Shown here: positions 44,942 to 54,115 of the stretch, piece after piece
Layout: the number at the start of each line of letters is the position of its first letter
Numbering within the stretch: the stretch's first letter is position 1
Assembly (NCBI GenBank): GCA_023439505.1
Contig: JAEXNR010000032.1
Location: forward strand, 1 to 64,000
Direction: 5' to 3'
Length of the DNA: 64,000 nucleotides
DNA from: Bacillota bacterium
GTDB taxonomy: Bacteria; Bacillota; Clostridia; Lachnospirales; Lachnospiraceae
Position numbers and translations under genes: made by a program
The notes under the pieces: model-generated
Database searches by the model: none
Seen by the model: the letters and a program-made list of their open reading frames with translations, nothing else
Told to the model about the DNA's origin: nothing

Positions 44942-47611
44942 ATGAAAATGAGACAATTGTTGATGATCATCCTCTGTGTCACCTTAACCACAGTAATTGC
45001 CGGTTGTGGTAAATCCGGGGAAAAAGCTGCGGGATTACAGACGATAGGGCAGAGAACCCCGTCGGCAGATGAGGTGAAAGGGGAAGCACCGACACAAGAG
45101 GAAGATACCCGGCATGGGATGTATGATTCGGCACAGGAAAGACTGGCCACGATGATCAAAGTGGCAGAAGATGAGGGGAAAGAACTGTATTTTGATAATT
45201 CCTATGCAGAAATAGCGGTGCTTGATAAGAGAACAAAGGAAGTATGGTTTTCCACACCCTATGATTATAAGAAGGACTTTAATTCAATGGATACGCTGAC
45301 CGTCGGGGATGATGTAAAAAGCAAACTGGCATCACTTCTTAAAATTACATATTACGATGCAAAGATGAAAGTACTGTCAATGAACAGCTATTCAGATTGT
45401 GCAGCAAAGAAGGAACCGCAATTTACCATGCAGCCGATTCAAAACGGGATTCGGATTAACCTTCAGATGGGACTGGTAAGAACACAGATGGTGCTCCCGG
45501 AAGCAGCAGAAGCAGCACGGTTTGAAGAAAGGGTAATCAGTCAGCTCGGTGACAAGGATGCCCGTAAAATAAATGCATATTACGAAAAAATATCCTTGAA
45601 CGATCCAAAATTGATGGAGGCTGTAAAAAAGGACTACCAGAAAAATTATCCGGGACTGGCGGAACACGATTTTTATATTCTCAGACGGGTTTCAGACAGA
45701 GAGAGAAGGATGATAGAAGAGATTGTAAAAAAGACCGGTTATTCCATGGAGGATTATCTGGAAGACCAGTCTCTGAGCGGTTATGTAAGCGAAGAGGGGG
45801 CAACGGCACTGTTTTACATACCGGTGGAAGTCACCCTGGATCAGGGAGATCTCGTAATGAAGATACCGGCAGACGAGATTACATACGATAAGGAAAGCTT
45901 CGTATTGTCCAGTATCACCCTCGGTGAGTTTTTTGGAGCCGGGAATACCATGAACGACGGCTGCCTCTTCCTGCCGGACGGGTCCGGAACCCTAATAAAA
46001 TATAATACCGATAAAAGCAAATCAATTCTATATACCACCAATACGGTGTACGGAGAAGATTATGCGCTGACCAATCAATGGGCCTATACCAGCCTGAAAC
46101 AACAGCTCTATTTCCCGGTATTCGGAAATATGGAAAACCGGAAAGCCTTTCTCGCCATATTGGAAGAAGGAGATGCCATGGCGAAAATTTATAGTGAAAG
46201 CGGTAATCAGCTGACCTACTTTGAGACGGTATTTCCTGAATTTAATTATGCCACCACCTATACGGTTAATTATCAGGATGAGACAAAGATGAGAGGGATG
46301 TACACCTATTATGACCGGAATTATTATCAGGGAAATTATAAGGTAAGATACCGATTCCTCACCGGAGAGGAAGCCGGATATGTAGGTATGGCCAAGGCTT
46401 ATCAGAATTATCTGGTGCAAAAGGGTGACTTAAAGAAGCAGGAGAAGATAAAGGACAATACACCGCTGTATCTGGAAGCTCTGGGAACGATTGATAAGAA
46501 GGACACATTCCTGGGATTTTCCGTTGATAAGGCAGTTACCCTGACGTCCTTCTCTCAGGCACAGTCCATTCTTAAGGAGCTGGGCCAGGAAGAGATCGAC
46601 AACATCAACTTGAGATATAAAGGATGGATGAACGGCGGACTGAATTATACTGTTACAGATAAAGCCAGAGCAGAGAAAAATCTGGGCGGAAAAAAGGGAC
46701 TGGTAAAGCTGTCGGAATTTATGAAAGATAATCAGTACGGATTTTATCCTGATGCGGATTTTTATATGGTTCGTGATAATAAGAGATTCGATTCTTATAT
46801 CCCCTCCTGGGACTCTCCCAGGACATTGTCCAGAGAAGAGGCTTATATGCTCCCGCCGGAGGAAGCATCGAACATGACCTACCTGATGTTTGTATTCTAT
46901 GCTGTTTCACCCAATAAGTTCAGTGAGAATATGAAGGACTTCTTCACAGACTACAATAAGCTGAAAACAGAAGGAGTATCCCTTGGTAATATGGGAACCA
47001 TGCTTTATGCGGACTACAAGAAGACGGCTGCAATAAACCGTCAGCAGGTGCAGGAGACGATAACAAAGAACCTGGACAGCTATGTACTTGGAAAGAAAAA
47101 GTTGATGACGGACGGAGGAAATGCTTATTTGCTCAAATATTCTCCTGACCTTGTGAATGTACCGTTAACAGACAGCGGATATACCCTTTCTGATGAGAGC
47201 ATTCCGTTTATGCAGCTGGTGCTGCACGGATACCTCAGCTATGCCGGAAATCCCTTGAATTCCTCCGGCAACGGAGAGGATGCATTCCTTAAAAGCATAG
47301 AATACGGCTCTAACCTGTTTTACGATATTGCATATGAGAACACAAAGGAACTCAAACAGACACCTTATTCTATCTATTATTCCGTTGACTATGACAATTG
47401 GAAGAAGACCATTGCGGACCAGTATAAAACCTATAATGAGATCTATAGGAATCTTCAGGACAAGTCCATGACAGACCATCGTCGTTTGAGTGATAAAGTC
47501 TATCAGACGACCTATGAGGATGGAACAAGAATTATCGTTAACTATAATGATACAGCAGTTACAGTGGACGGGGCAAAGGTGGAGGCAAAGGGCTTTGCCG
47601 TATTACATTGA
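44942..47611 (+). CDS. DUF5696 lipoprotein
   Basis: This 889-aa lipoprotein has the lipobox TVIAGC (Cys about 22). Most of the chain is a DUF5696-type region with many Tyr and Asp, including FLPDGSGTLIKYN and FYPDADFYMV, which resembles a TIM-barrel glycosidase-like middle. I recall DUF5696 genes next to sugar ABC permeases in Paenibacillus and Lachnospiraceae. Catalytic residues are not known to me. ATG 44942 follows AAGGAAGGAG by 7 nt; the longer frame start at 44903 lacks a site and a signal. Confidence 0.78.
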   Translation: MKMRQLLMIILCVTLTTVIAGCGKSGEKAAGLQTIGQRTPSADEVKGEAPTQEEDTRHGMYDSAQERLATMIKVAEDEGKELYFDNSYAEIAVLDKRTKEVWFSTPYDYKKDFNSMDTLTVGDDVKSKLASLLKITYYDAKMKVLSMNSYSDCAAKKEPQFTMQPIQNGIRINLQMGLVRTQMVLPEAAEAARFEERVISQLGDKDARKINAYYEKISLNDPKLMEAVKKDYQKNYPGLAEHDFYILRRVSDRERRMIEEIVKKTGYSMEDYLEDQSLSGYVSEEGATALFYIPVEVTLDQGDLVMKIPADEITYDKESFVLSSITLGEFFGAGNTMNDGCLFLPDGSGTLIKYNTDKSKSILYTTNTVYGEDYALTNQWAYTSLKQQLYFPVFGNMENRKAFLAILEEGDAMAKIYSESGNQLTYFETVFPEFNYATTYTVNYQDETKMRGMYTYYDRNYYQGNYKVRYRFLTGEEAGYVGMAKAYQNYLVQKGDLKKQEKIKDNTPLYLEALGTIDKKDTFLGFSVDKAVTLTSFSQAQSILKELGQEEIDNINLRYKGWMNGGLNYTVTDKARAEKNLGGKKGLVKLSEFMKDNQYGFYPDADFYMVRDNKRFDSYIPSWDSPRTLSREEAYMLPPEEASNMTYLMFVFYAVSPNKFSENMKDFFTDYNKLKTEGVSLGNMGTMLYADYKKTAAINRQQVQETITKNLDSYVLGKKKLMTDGGNAYLLKYSPDLVNVPLTDSGYTLSDESIPFMQLVLHGYLSYAGNPLNSSGNGEDAFLKSIEYGSNLFYDIAYENTKELKQTPYSIYYSVDYDNWKKTIADQYKTYNEIYRNLQDKSMTDHRRLSDKVYQTTYEDGTRIIVNYNDTAVTVDGAKVEAKGFAVLH

Positions 47612-47644
47612 CCGGCGCAAAGCCATGCAGGAGTGAGGTGAATC

Positions 47645-48592
47645 ATGAGTAAAAATAATAAGAAAAGAAAAATACATTTATCCTATGCAAATCGCCGGAA
47701 GCTATCCTATGCTGTATTTTTGATTCCGTTTTTGGCAGGATTTTTTCTCCTGTTTCTCGGAATCTATATCAATTCCTTCCGGTTTAGTCTTAATGAACTT
47801 GAAATGAAAGGTGCACAGGGGTTTGAACTGCATTTTACTGGCCTTTCCAACTATAAGTATGCATTATTTACGGATCCTGGTTTTCTTGTCAATGTCAGGG
47901 CTGCGGTGAGTGCCATGTTGCCGAATATTATTCTCGCCATTTTATACAGTCTGATGATTGCGGTGATACTAAACACCAAATTTAAGGGACGTACCGTGTT
48001 TCGCGCCATCTATTTCATACCCATCATACTGGCCACCGGCTTTATGTCAAGAGCAGACAATCTAAGTGCAATTTTCAGTCAGCAATGGAACAGCATGTCC
48101 TCGGATTCCTCGACGATGGGATCCGTGGCCAATGGTCTGATCGATACCTCTGATCTGAGAAGCTTCTTTATGAACTTAAGTTTTAGCCCGCAGCTGGCCA
48201 GATTTGTAATTTCGGCGGTGGACCAGATCTTTAATATTGTGAATATTGCGGGGGTACAGATGCTGATCTTTTTGGCAGGTCTGCAATCCATCTCCCCCTC
48301 TGTTTATGAAGCGGCGGATATTGACGGCTGTTCCACCTGGGAGAAATTCTGGCTGATTACATTTCCGATGATCAGTCCCATCATCGTGGTAAACGTAATT
48401 TATACCATTGTGGATACCTTTACGGATGCCGAGAATCCCATTATGACTCAGATACGGGAGCAAAGCTTCAAATCCAACAGTATGGGAATTGCTTCAGCTA
48501 TGGCTTGGTTTTACTTCGCGGTAATTGCGGTTTGCATCGGAGTGGTTACCTTGATTATCAGCAGGTATGTTCACTATCAGCAAAAGGACTAG
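47645..48592 (+). CDS. sugar ABC permease, MalF-like (second set)
   Basis: This 315-aa six-helix permease has the EAA loop VYEAADIDGCSTWEKFWLITFP. It differs clearly from the first set and carries a longer periplasmic loop (DNLSAIFSQQWNSMSSDS). It overlaps the ribosome site of its partner. Confidence 0.92.
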   Translation: MSKNNKKRKIHLSYANRRKLSYAVFLIPFLAGFFLLFLGIYINSFRFSLNELEMKGAQGFELHFTGLSNYKYALFTDPGFLVNVRAAVSAMLPNIILAILYSLMIAVILNTKFKGRTVFRAIYFIPIILATGFMSRADNLSAIFSQQWNSMSSDSSTMGSVANGLIDTSDLRSFFMNLSFSPQLARFVISAVDQIFNIVNIAGVQMLIFLAGLQSISPSVYEAADIDGCSTWEKFWLITFPMISPIIVVNVIYTIVDTFTDAENPIMTQIREQSFKSNSMGIASAMAWFYFAVIAVCIGVVTLIISRYVHYQQKD

Positions 48593-48604
48593 GAGGTAGG
48601 AAGG

Positions 48605-49573
48605 GTGAAATCAGAGAGAATCACAACGAAGCAAAGGAAGGCCAGGAAAAGAGACCGCTACTGGATCATCAGCAAGACGAAGAAATTTCTGACCAGATTG
48701 TTTATTTATACCTTATTGGTCATTATATCTTTCATTATCCTGTTTCCTATTATAAGCAAGCTGTCAGCTTCCTTTATGAGTGTTGAGGATATGTATGACC
48801 GTACGGTTAACTTTATTCCAAAACACCCTAATCTGGATATATACAAGATCGTAATAAAGGATATTAGTTATGTAAAAACAGCGTTTCATTCATTTTCCAT
48901 TTCTTTTGTCTGTGCGCTTTTACAAACCATCATCTGCGCCTGTACAGGATATGCACTGGCAAAAATGAAATCAAGAGTTGCAAATTTTGTAATGGTACTG
49001 GTGATTATGACCATTATTGTTCCGCCCCAGGTGCTTCTGGTACCATTATATTTAAAATTCCGTTTCTTTGATGTATTGGGAATTGTAAAGCTGTTTACCG
49101 GGGGAGAGGTTAATTTGATGAATAGTCCGTGGGGATTAATCATATTGTCCATAACCGGAACAGGGCTTAAAAACGGAATTTACATATTTTTAATGCGGCA
49201 ATTTTATAAAGGCGTACCGGAGGAATTAGAGGAAGCGGCAGCGATTGACGGGTGCAGTGTGTTTAAGACCTATTTCAAAATTATTTTGCCCATCTCCATT
49301 CCCATGATGGTAACAATATTTATACTTTCTTTTGCATGGCAGTGGACGGACACCTTCTATTCGGGAATATTTTTCAACAGCAATGCAGTACTATCCAATG
49401 CGGTATTCGTCATTAAATCGGCATTTACCGATGCCTATGGCGGCGGTCAGTTCTATAAGACAGCCGTACTTCAGACAGGTGTATTAATGGCAATCGCACC
49501 ATTAATCATCATGTATATCTTTTTACAGCGTAAGATTATTGCCGGCATAGAACGCAGTGGTATTGTCGGTTAA
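48605..49573 (+). CDS. sugar ABC permease, MalG-like (second set)
   Basis: This 322-aa protein has six helices and the EAA motif LEEAAAIDGCSVFKTYFKIILP. The N-terminus is strongly basic. A GTG start follows AGGAGGTAGG. Confidence 0.92.
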   Translation: MKSERITTKQRKARKRDRYWIISKTKKFLTRLFIYTLLVIISFIILFPIISKLSASFMSVEDMYDRTVNFIPKHPNLDIYKIVIKDISYVKTAFHSFSISFVCALLQTIICACTGYALAKMKSRVANFVMVLVIMTIIVPPQVLLVPLYLKFRFFDVLGIVKLFTGGEVNLMNSPWGLIILSITGTGLKNGIYIFLMRQFYKGVPEELEEAAAIDGCSVFKTYFKIILPISIPMMVTIFILSFAWQWTDTFYSGIFFNSNAVLSNAVFVIKSAFTDAYGGGQFYKTAVLQTGVLMAIAPLIIMYIFLQRKIIAGIERSGIVG

Positions 49574-49618
49574 TAATAAGAGAGCAAAAACTTAAAATTA
49601 AGGAGAGGATGGAGGAAA

Positions 49619-51100
49619 ATGAAACATTATTTATGGAAGAAGATTACGGCACTTATCATGGTCGCAGTGATGGCAGGATCTTTCGCTGCCTGCGGAAAGA
49701 ATCAACCGGCAGCACCGGCCAAAACGAATGATGATCCCGCCCTGGAGCAGGAAGACAGCACAAATACCGTGGATACAGGGGAGGAAGCGAGTCCCTTTGC
49801 TAAGTATATAGAGGGGGAAGAGACGGTTGATCTGGATGGCTATGAGTTTAAAATAGTGGATTTCCACGATGACAGATGGGCGCCGGAAGAAATCAAGAGC
49901 CCTATGGATCAGCTTGTGGTTTCCATTATTGAAGACGTGGAAAAGAAATATAATTGTGATATTGTGTATGAACATGTATCACCGGATGTCCTTTTTGAGA
50001 CCGCACAGCCGGAAATCATGGCCGGAGGCAAATACGCCGATCTCATCGGTACGACGATGTGGGCATTTGGTAATATGTTGGGCGGAAATCTCCTGGCTGA
50101 TGTAAGCACGATTGAAACACTGGATCTCAGTCAGCCTTATTTCAATCAGGGAGTGGCAGAGTCGGCTACATTTGGCGACAAGACCTATGCTTTCGGCGCT
50201 CCATTTGGTTCCCATATGGGTAATTATTGGCTGATATTCTACAATTCAAGAATCTGGAAAGAGCTTGGTTATCCGGATCCTTATGAATTGGTTCGAAGCG
50301 GAGAGTGGACCTGGGATAAGCTGGTAGAGTACGCGAAGGGCGCACTTCGGGATAATGATGGGGATGGTGTGGTCAGTTCCGATGCGGATCGCTGGGGCGT
50401 TACCTGTCCGGGCGGCGACTTAATCCAATCCTTCTTCTTTGGTATGGGGGGCAAATATTATAAGGCAAATGATACGGGATCGGTTCGTCTTGCATGTATA
50501 GATCCCCAGTCCGCAGAGAAAATTAATTTCATGTATAAATTTTACCAAAAGGATGGGGTTTTGTTCAAGAATGAGAACATCGGTTATCTGGATATGTTCG
50601 CTGCAGGAAAAGCCCTGTTTATGCCTTACGGGAATGATGCAAACGATACCTTAAAGAATATGGAAGATGATTTTGGTATCCTTCCAACGCCTAAGTGGAG
50701 TAAGGACCAGCCGGATTACATCAATGCGCCGGATCATAACGCACCGGTATTTGCGATTACCAATACCAATACAAATTTGGATAAGACAGGCATCATTATA
50801 AATGCACTTGCAAAAAGATATCAGGCAGTGGAGGATCAGAAACTTCAGGATTATGTGGATACCTTCTGGCGCTTCGATGAGGATGAGGAGATGATGGAGA
50901 ACTATATTTTAAACCATGGCGCTTACGATATTCTGAATATGATTAAGAATGCCAATCCTCAATTTGCAACACCGGCACGTGCATTGTTTGAGGGCTGCTA
51001 TAACAACGCCTATACGGATATTGTATCCCAGATCAGCGCGATGGAAGATCCGTTAAACATTATGCTGGATGAGTTCTTTTCGAACCTGAGCAGGGATTAA
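49619..51100 (+). CDS. ABC solute-binding lipoprotein (second set)
   Basis: This 493-aa binding protein has a lipobox SFAAC (Cys about 25). It captures a carbohydrate outside and hands it to the 47645/48605 permeases. The loop DNDGDGVVSSDADRWG is a calcium-binding pattern like EF-hand or dockerin loops and recurs in this subfamily. It ends the transporter run, with GGAGG before the ATG. Confidence 0.88.
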   Translation: MKHYLWKKITALIMVAVMAGSFAACGKNQPAAPAKTNDDPALEQEDSTNTVDTGEEASPFAKYIEGEETVDLDGYEFKIVDFHDDRWAPEEIKSPMDQLVVSIIEDVEKKYNCDIVYEHVSPDVLFETAQPEIMAGGKYADLIGTTMWAFGNMLGGNLLADVSTIETLDLSQPYFNQGVAESATFGDKTYAFGAPFGSHMGNYWLIFYNSRIWKELGYPDPYELVRSGEWTWDKLVEYAKGALRDNDGDGVVSSDADRWGVTCPGGDLIQSFFFGMGGKYYKANDTGSVRLACIDPQSAEKINFMYKFYQKDGVLFKNENIGYLDMFAAGKALFMPYGNDANDTLKNMEDDFGILPTPKWSKDQPDYINAPDHNAPVFAITNTNTNLDKTGIIINALAKRYQAVEDQKLQDYVDTFWRFDEDEEMMENYILNHGAYDILNMIKNANPQFATPARALFEGCYNNAYTDIVSQISAMEDPLNIMLDEFFSNLSRD

Positions 51101-51227
51101 ACCGATGCCTGCTGTGTTCATAATAATAAAACTGCTAAAAGTTAATAAACGCAGGAACTAGATTTTAAAATATTGAAAATTAAAGTTAAAAAATAATGAA
51201 AATAACCAATTAGAGAAGGGGATCACC

Positions 51228-52256
51228 ATGAATAAAAAGATAACGAATTTAATGAAAAAACTGACCATTGGTCTTGCAGCAGTAACACTGTTTAGTGCTG
51301 CCACTCCTGATACTTTCGTACAGGCAGCCGTTAAGGGCTATAACATTCCAAAATTTTCTACTGCTCCCACCATTGACGGCGCGGTAACGGACGGAGAATG
51401 GGGAAGTAAGCTATTCACCGTGACAGACAAAGCAGATGGAGTGAAGACAATCGCGGAAGGCGGAACAGGTGTTATGCCTGCACCTATGACAGCGGATATT
51501 TACCTGGGCTATGATGCGCAAAAGATCTATATTGCGGCTGTGGCTACCTATGACAGCCACAAGAATGAAGTATTGCTTCCTTCTGATCTGTGGCAGGGTG
51601 ATTGCATGCAGGTTCAGATTTCTTCGACCGTCGGCACGGATCGTAATGAGCTTGGCTTTGCATTAAACAGCCTGACCAACGCTGCTATGGCAAATGCCTG
51701 GATGAGTACAGGTAAATTTAATCTGGAAGCAGGCAAGGACTTTACCGTAGTTCGTGACGGAAAGACAACAGTTTATGAAATTGCACTTCCCATCACGGCT
51801 TTTTCCACGACATCGACAGAACTGTCTGACAATATGATGATTCCGTTATCACTCTCCTTCCATATGAATGCAGGCGGCTTCTATGAATGGGCGGATGGAA
51901 TTGTTCAGAATAAGGATATCTCCCTGGCAGGAATCTTTGGTCTTGGTGCGGAACCGGATGAAAATGCAATTACCGCGGCAGCTCCTGCAGTGACAGAAGC
52001 TCCGGCTGCCGAAGAACCTGCAGTAACAGAAGAGCCAGTGGTAACAGAAGAACCCGTTGCAACAGAGGCACCGACCCAGGAGCCTACCATAGCGCCGACG
52101 CAGGAAGCACAGGAAGCGTCTACAGAGGCGATAACACAGGATAGTGCAGAGACAGAGAGCAAAGGAAATACAGGTATGATTATTGGGATTATTGCAGCCG
52201 TTGTTGTCATCGGTGGAGCAATTGTGGTAATCATCAAAAAGAAACAGGCAAAATAA
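51228..52256 (+). CDS. membrane-anchored CBM9-like surface protein
   Basis: This 342-aa protein has a signal peptide (TIGLAAVTLFSAATPDTFVQAA), one CBM9/DOMON-like sandwich (PTIDGAVTDGEWGS, ADIYLGYDAQKIYIAA, WQGDCMQVQIS), a Thr/Glu/Pro linker (TEEPVVTEEPVATEAP) about 60 residues long, and a C-terminal helix (GMIIGIIAAVVVIGG) with KKKQ. There is no LPXTG, so it is held by the membrane. It has no catalytic domain and probably binds glycan. The upstream 127-bp gap is AT-rich without an operator. Confidence 0.82.
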   Translation: MNKKITNLMKKLTIGLAAVTLFSAATPDTFVQAAVKGYNIPKFSTAPTIDGAVTDGEWGSKLFTVTDKADGVKTIAEGGTGVMPAPMTADIYLGYDAQKIYIAAVATYDSHKNEVLLPSDLWQGDCMQVQISSTVGTDRNELGFALNSLTNAAMANAWMSTGKFNLEAGKDFTVVRDGKTTVYEIALPITAFSTTSTELSDNMMIPLSLSFHMNAGGFYEWADGIVQNKDISLAGIFGLGAEPDENAITAAAPAVTEAPAAEEPAVTEEPVVTEEPVATEAPTQEPTIAPTQEAQEASTEAITQDSAETESKGNTGMIIGIIAAVVVIGGAIVVIIKKKQAK

Positions 52257-52320
52257 CAGAGTAAACTGGAACAAGAATAGAAACCCGGAGACGCTTTGCA
52301 GTGCGGATATGAGGGAACAT

Positions 52321-53793
52321 ATGAAACAAAAAATTCTATTGATACTTGTACTAATCCTGGGAATTACAATACTGACAACCGGAGGTATGCATATAATGCG
52401 GAAGGAAAAACAACAGCAGCAGGAAGAAATAACCAGCACCAAAGCAACGGATGAGGCTGTGAAAGAGACTAAAAATGAAGAAAAGGTCATAAAGGAAGAA
52501 GAAAAGTTAACGGCTGGCAACCCGCTCATAACCAGTATTTTCACTGCCGATCCTTCTGCTCATGCATGGGATGACACAAAGATTTACATCTATGCCTCCC
52601 ATGATATGGATCCGGCGAGAGGGTGCGATCTGATGGATCGATATCATGTATTTTCTTCGGAAGATATGGTTCACTGGGTTGACGAAGGCGAAATTCTCCG
52701 GGCATCCCAGGTTTCCTGGGGAAGGCCGGAAGGGGGATTTATGTGGGCTCCCGACTGCGCCTATAAGGACGGTGTTTATTATTTTTATTATCCGCATCCA
52801 AGCGGTGAATGGCAGACAACCTGGAAAATCGGCGTAGCTACCAGTACAAAGCCGGCATCGGATTTTACAGATCAGGGTTATATAGAAGGGCTTGGCGGAG
52901 ATGCCATGATTGATCCCTGCGTCTTTATCGATGATAATGGCAGAGCTTATATGTATTACGGTGGCGGAAGCAAATGTCAGGGCGGTGAGATGAATGAGGA
53001 TATGATGTCCATGAAGACTCAGATGATTGATATGGTGGGACTGGAAGACTTTCACGAAGCCACCTGGGTATTTAAAAGAAACGATATTTATTATCTAACC
53101 TATTCGGACAATCGGCAGGGCGCAAATCAGATGAGGTATGCTACCAGTAACAATCCGCTTGGACCCTGGACTTATCAGGGAATCTTCTTAAAGCCTACCG
53201 GCTGTGATACCAGCCATGGCTCTGTGGTCGAATTTAAGGGACAATGGTACTTATTCTACCACAATCAGAAAATATCCGGTCAGGGGACGCTGCGCAGTGT
53301 CTGTGCAGACATATTGAACTTTAATGAAGACGGGACAATACAGATGGTGGAGCAGACGGCAGAGGGGCTTAAGGCTGTCTCGGAACCTCCGAAACCCAAC
53401 CCTTCAAGAAAGAAGTATGGTGCAGAAGCGGGTGTACTTGGAGGGGGCGCAGTTTTAGGAACCAAGCCCGGGGATTCCGGGGAACAGGTGATTAATAATC
53501 TGCATCTGGAGGGCGCTTATTGCGAATTTGGCGGAGTCGACGGAGGGAGTGGCGGAAGGTCAGTAATTACCATGCATTATGCCAATGGTTCACAGCTTTC
53601 CAAGCTTAATCTGATGGTGAACGGCGAGGACTATTCCCTGCTGAATGCCGTATCTACCTGGGGATGGCAAAAATATACGGGAACCGTTTCTTTTACAGTG
53701 AAGTTATCTGCCGGGACCGATAATACCATACGGCTGACCGGTGGCAGCGGAGGCATCAATCTGGATTATATTACGGTAGAGCAGCTGGACTAA
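52321..53793 (+). CDS. GH43 glycosidase with C-terminal CBM35-like domain
   Basis: This 490-aa enzyme has an N-terminal anchor helix (ILLILVLILGITILT) and a charged linker. The GH43 five-blade propeller shows the triad D77 (base, TADPSAHAWD), D198 (MIDPCVF) and E246 (HEATWVF). GH43 enzymes cut arabinofuranosides, xylosides or related links. The C-terminal 125 residues (AEAGVLGGG to INLDYITVE) are CBM35/CBM6-like. An in-frame ATG at 52309 is possible, but GAGGG precedes 52321. Confidence 0.88.
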   Translation: MKQKILLILVLILGITILTTGGMHIMRKEKQQQQEEITSTKATDEAVKETKNEEKVIKEEEKLTAGNPLITSIFTADPSAHAWDDTKIYIYASHDMDPARGCDLMDRYHVFSSEDMVHWVDEGEILRASQVSWGRPEGGFMWAPDCAYKDGVYYFYYPHPSGEWQTTWKIGVATSTKPASDFTDQGYIEGLGGDAMIDPCVFIDDNGRAYMYYGGGSKCQGGEMNEDMMSMKTQMIDMVGLEDFHEATWVFKRNDIYYLTYSDNRQGANQMRYATSNNPLGPWTYQGIFLKPTGCDTSHGSVVEFKGQWYLFYHNQKISGQGTLRSVCADILNFNEDGTIQMVEQTAEGLKAVSEPPKPNPSRKKYGAEAGVLGGGAVLGTKPGDSGEQVINNLHLEGAYCEFGGVDGGSGGRSVITMHYANGSQLSKLNLMVNGEDYSLLNAVSTWGWQKYTGTVSFTVKLSAGTDNTIRLTGGSGGINLDYITVEQLD

Positions 53794-53840
53794 TACTACC
53801 CTGTAACTAATAAAAAAGTACATAGACATAATCAAACAGG

Positions 53841-53882
53841 AAAGCAGCTGATGGAGTTAACTCCATCGGCTGCTTTCTTTTC
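53841..53882 (+). terminator. intrinsic terminator closing the glycan locus
   Basis: AAAGCAGCTGATGGAGTT pairs with AACTCCATCGGCTGCTTT and is followed by a T-rich run (CTTTTCCC). This separates glpK from the locus. 53883-54115 holds a TACAAT (53973-53978) as a possible weak glpK -10 box. Confidence 0.85.
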
Positions 53883-54115
53883 CCTTCCAACCCAGGAAAA
53901 GGAGCAGCAACACTTATTCATGCCTGACGGAATTCTTTTGATAAAGATATTCTAAAATCAGAGCACAAATGGTACAATAGATTTCATATAGAATTTACAA
54001 GAATAATTCATTATGCAATTTTTGGAAGGAAAGAGAAAAATACGATTAAACTTAACGGTTAACAATTTGAGGGTGTAAGAGAAAAGAAAAACAGGATAGA
54101 AATGGGGGATAAATG

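Noticed and set aside
51849..52544. 231-aa minus-strand ORF
   Set aside because: It is the antisense of the Thr/Glu/Pro-rich linker of the CBM9-like gene and of the GH43 start, giving an artificial Cys/Phe/Arg-rich product.
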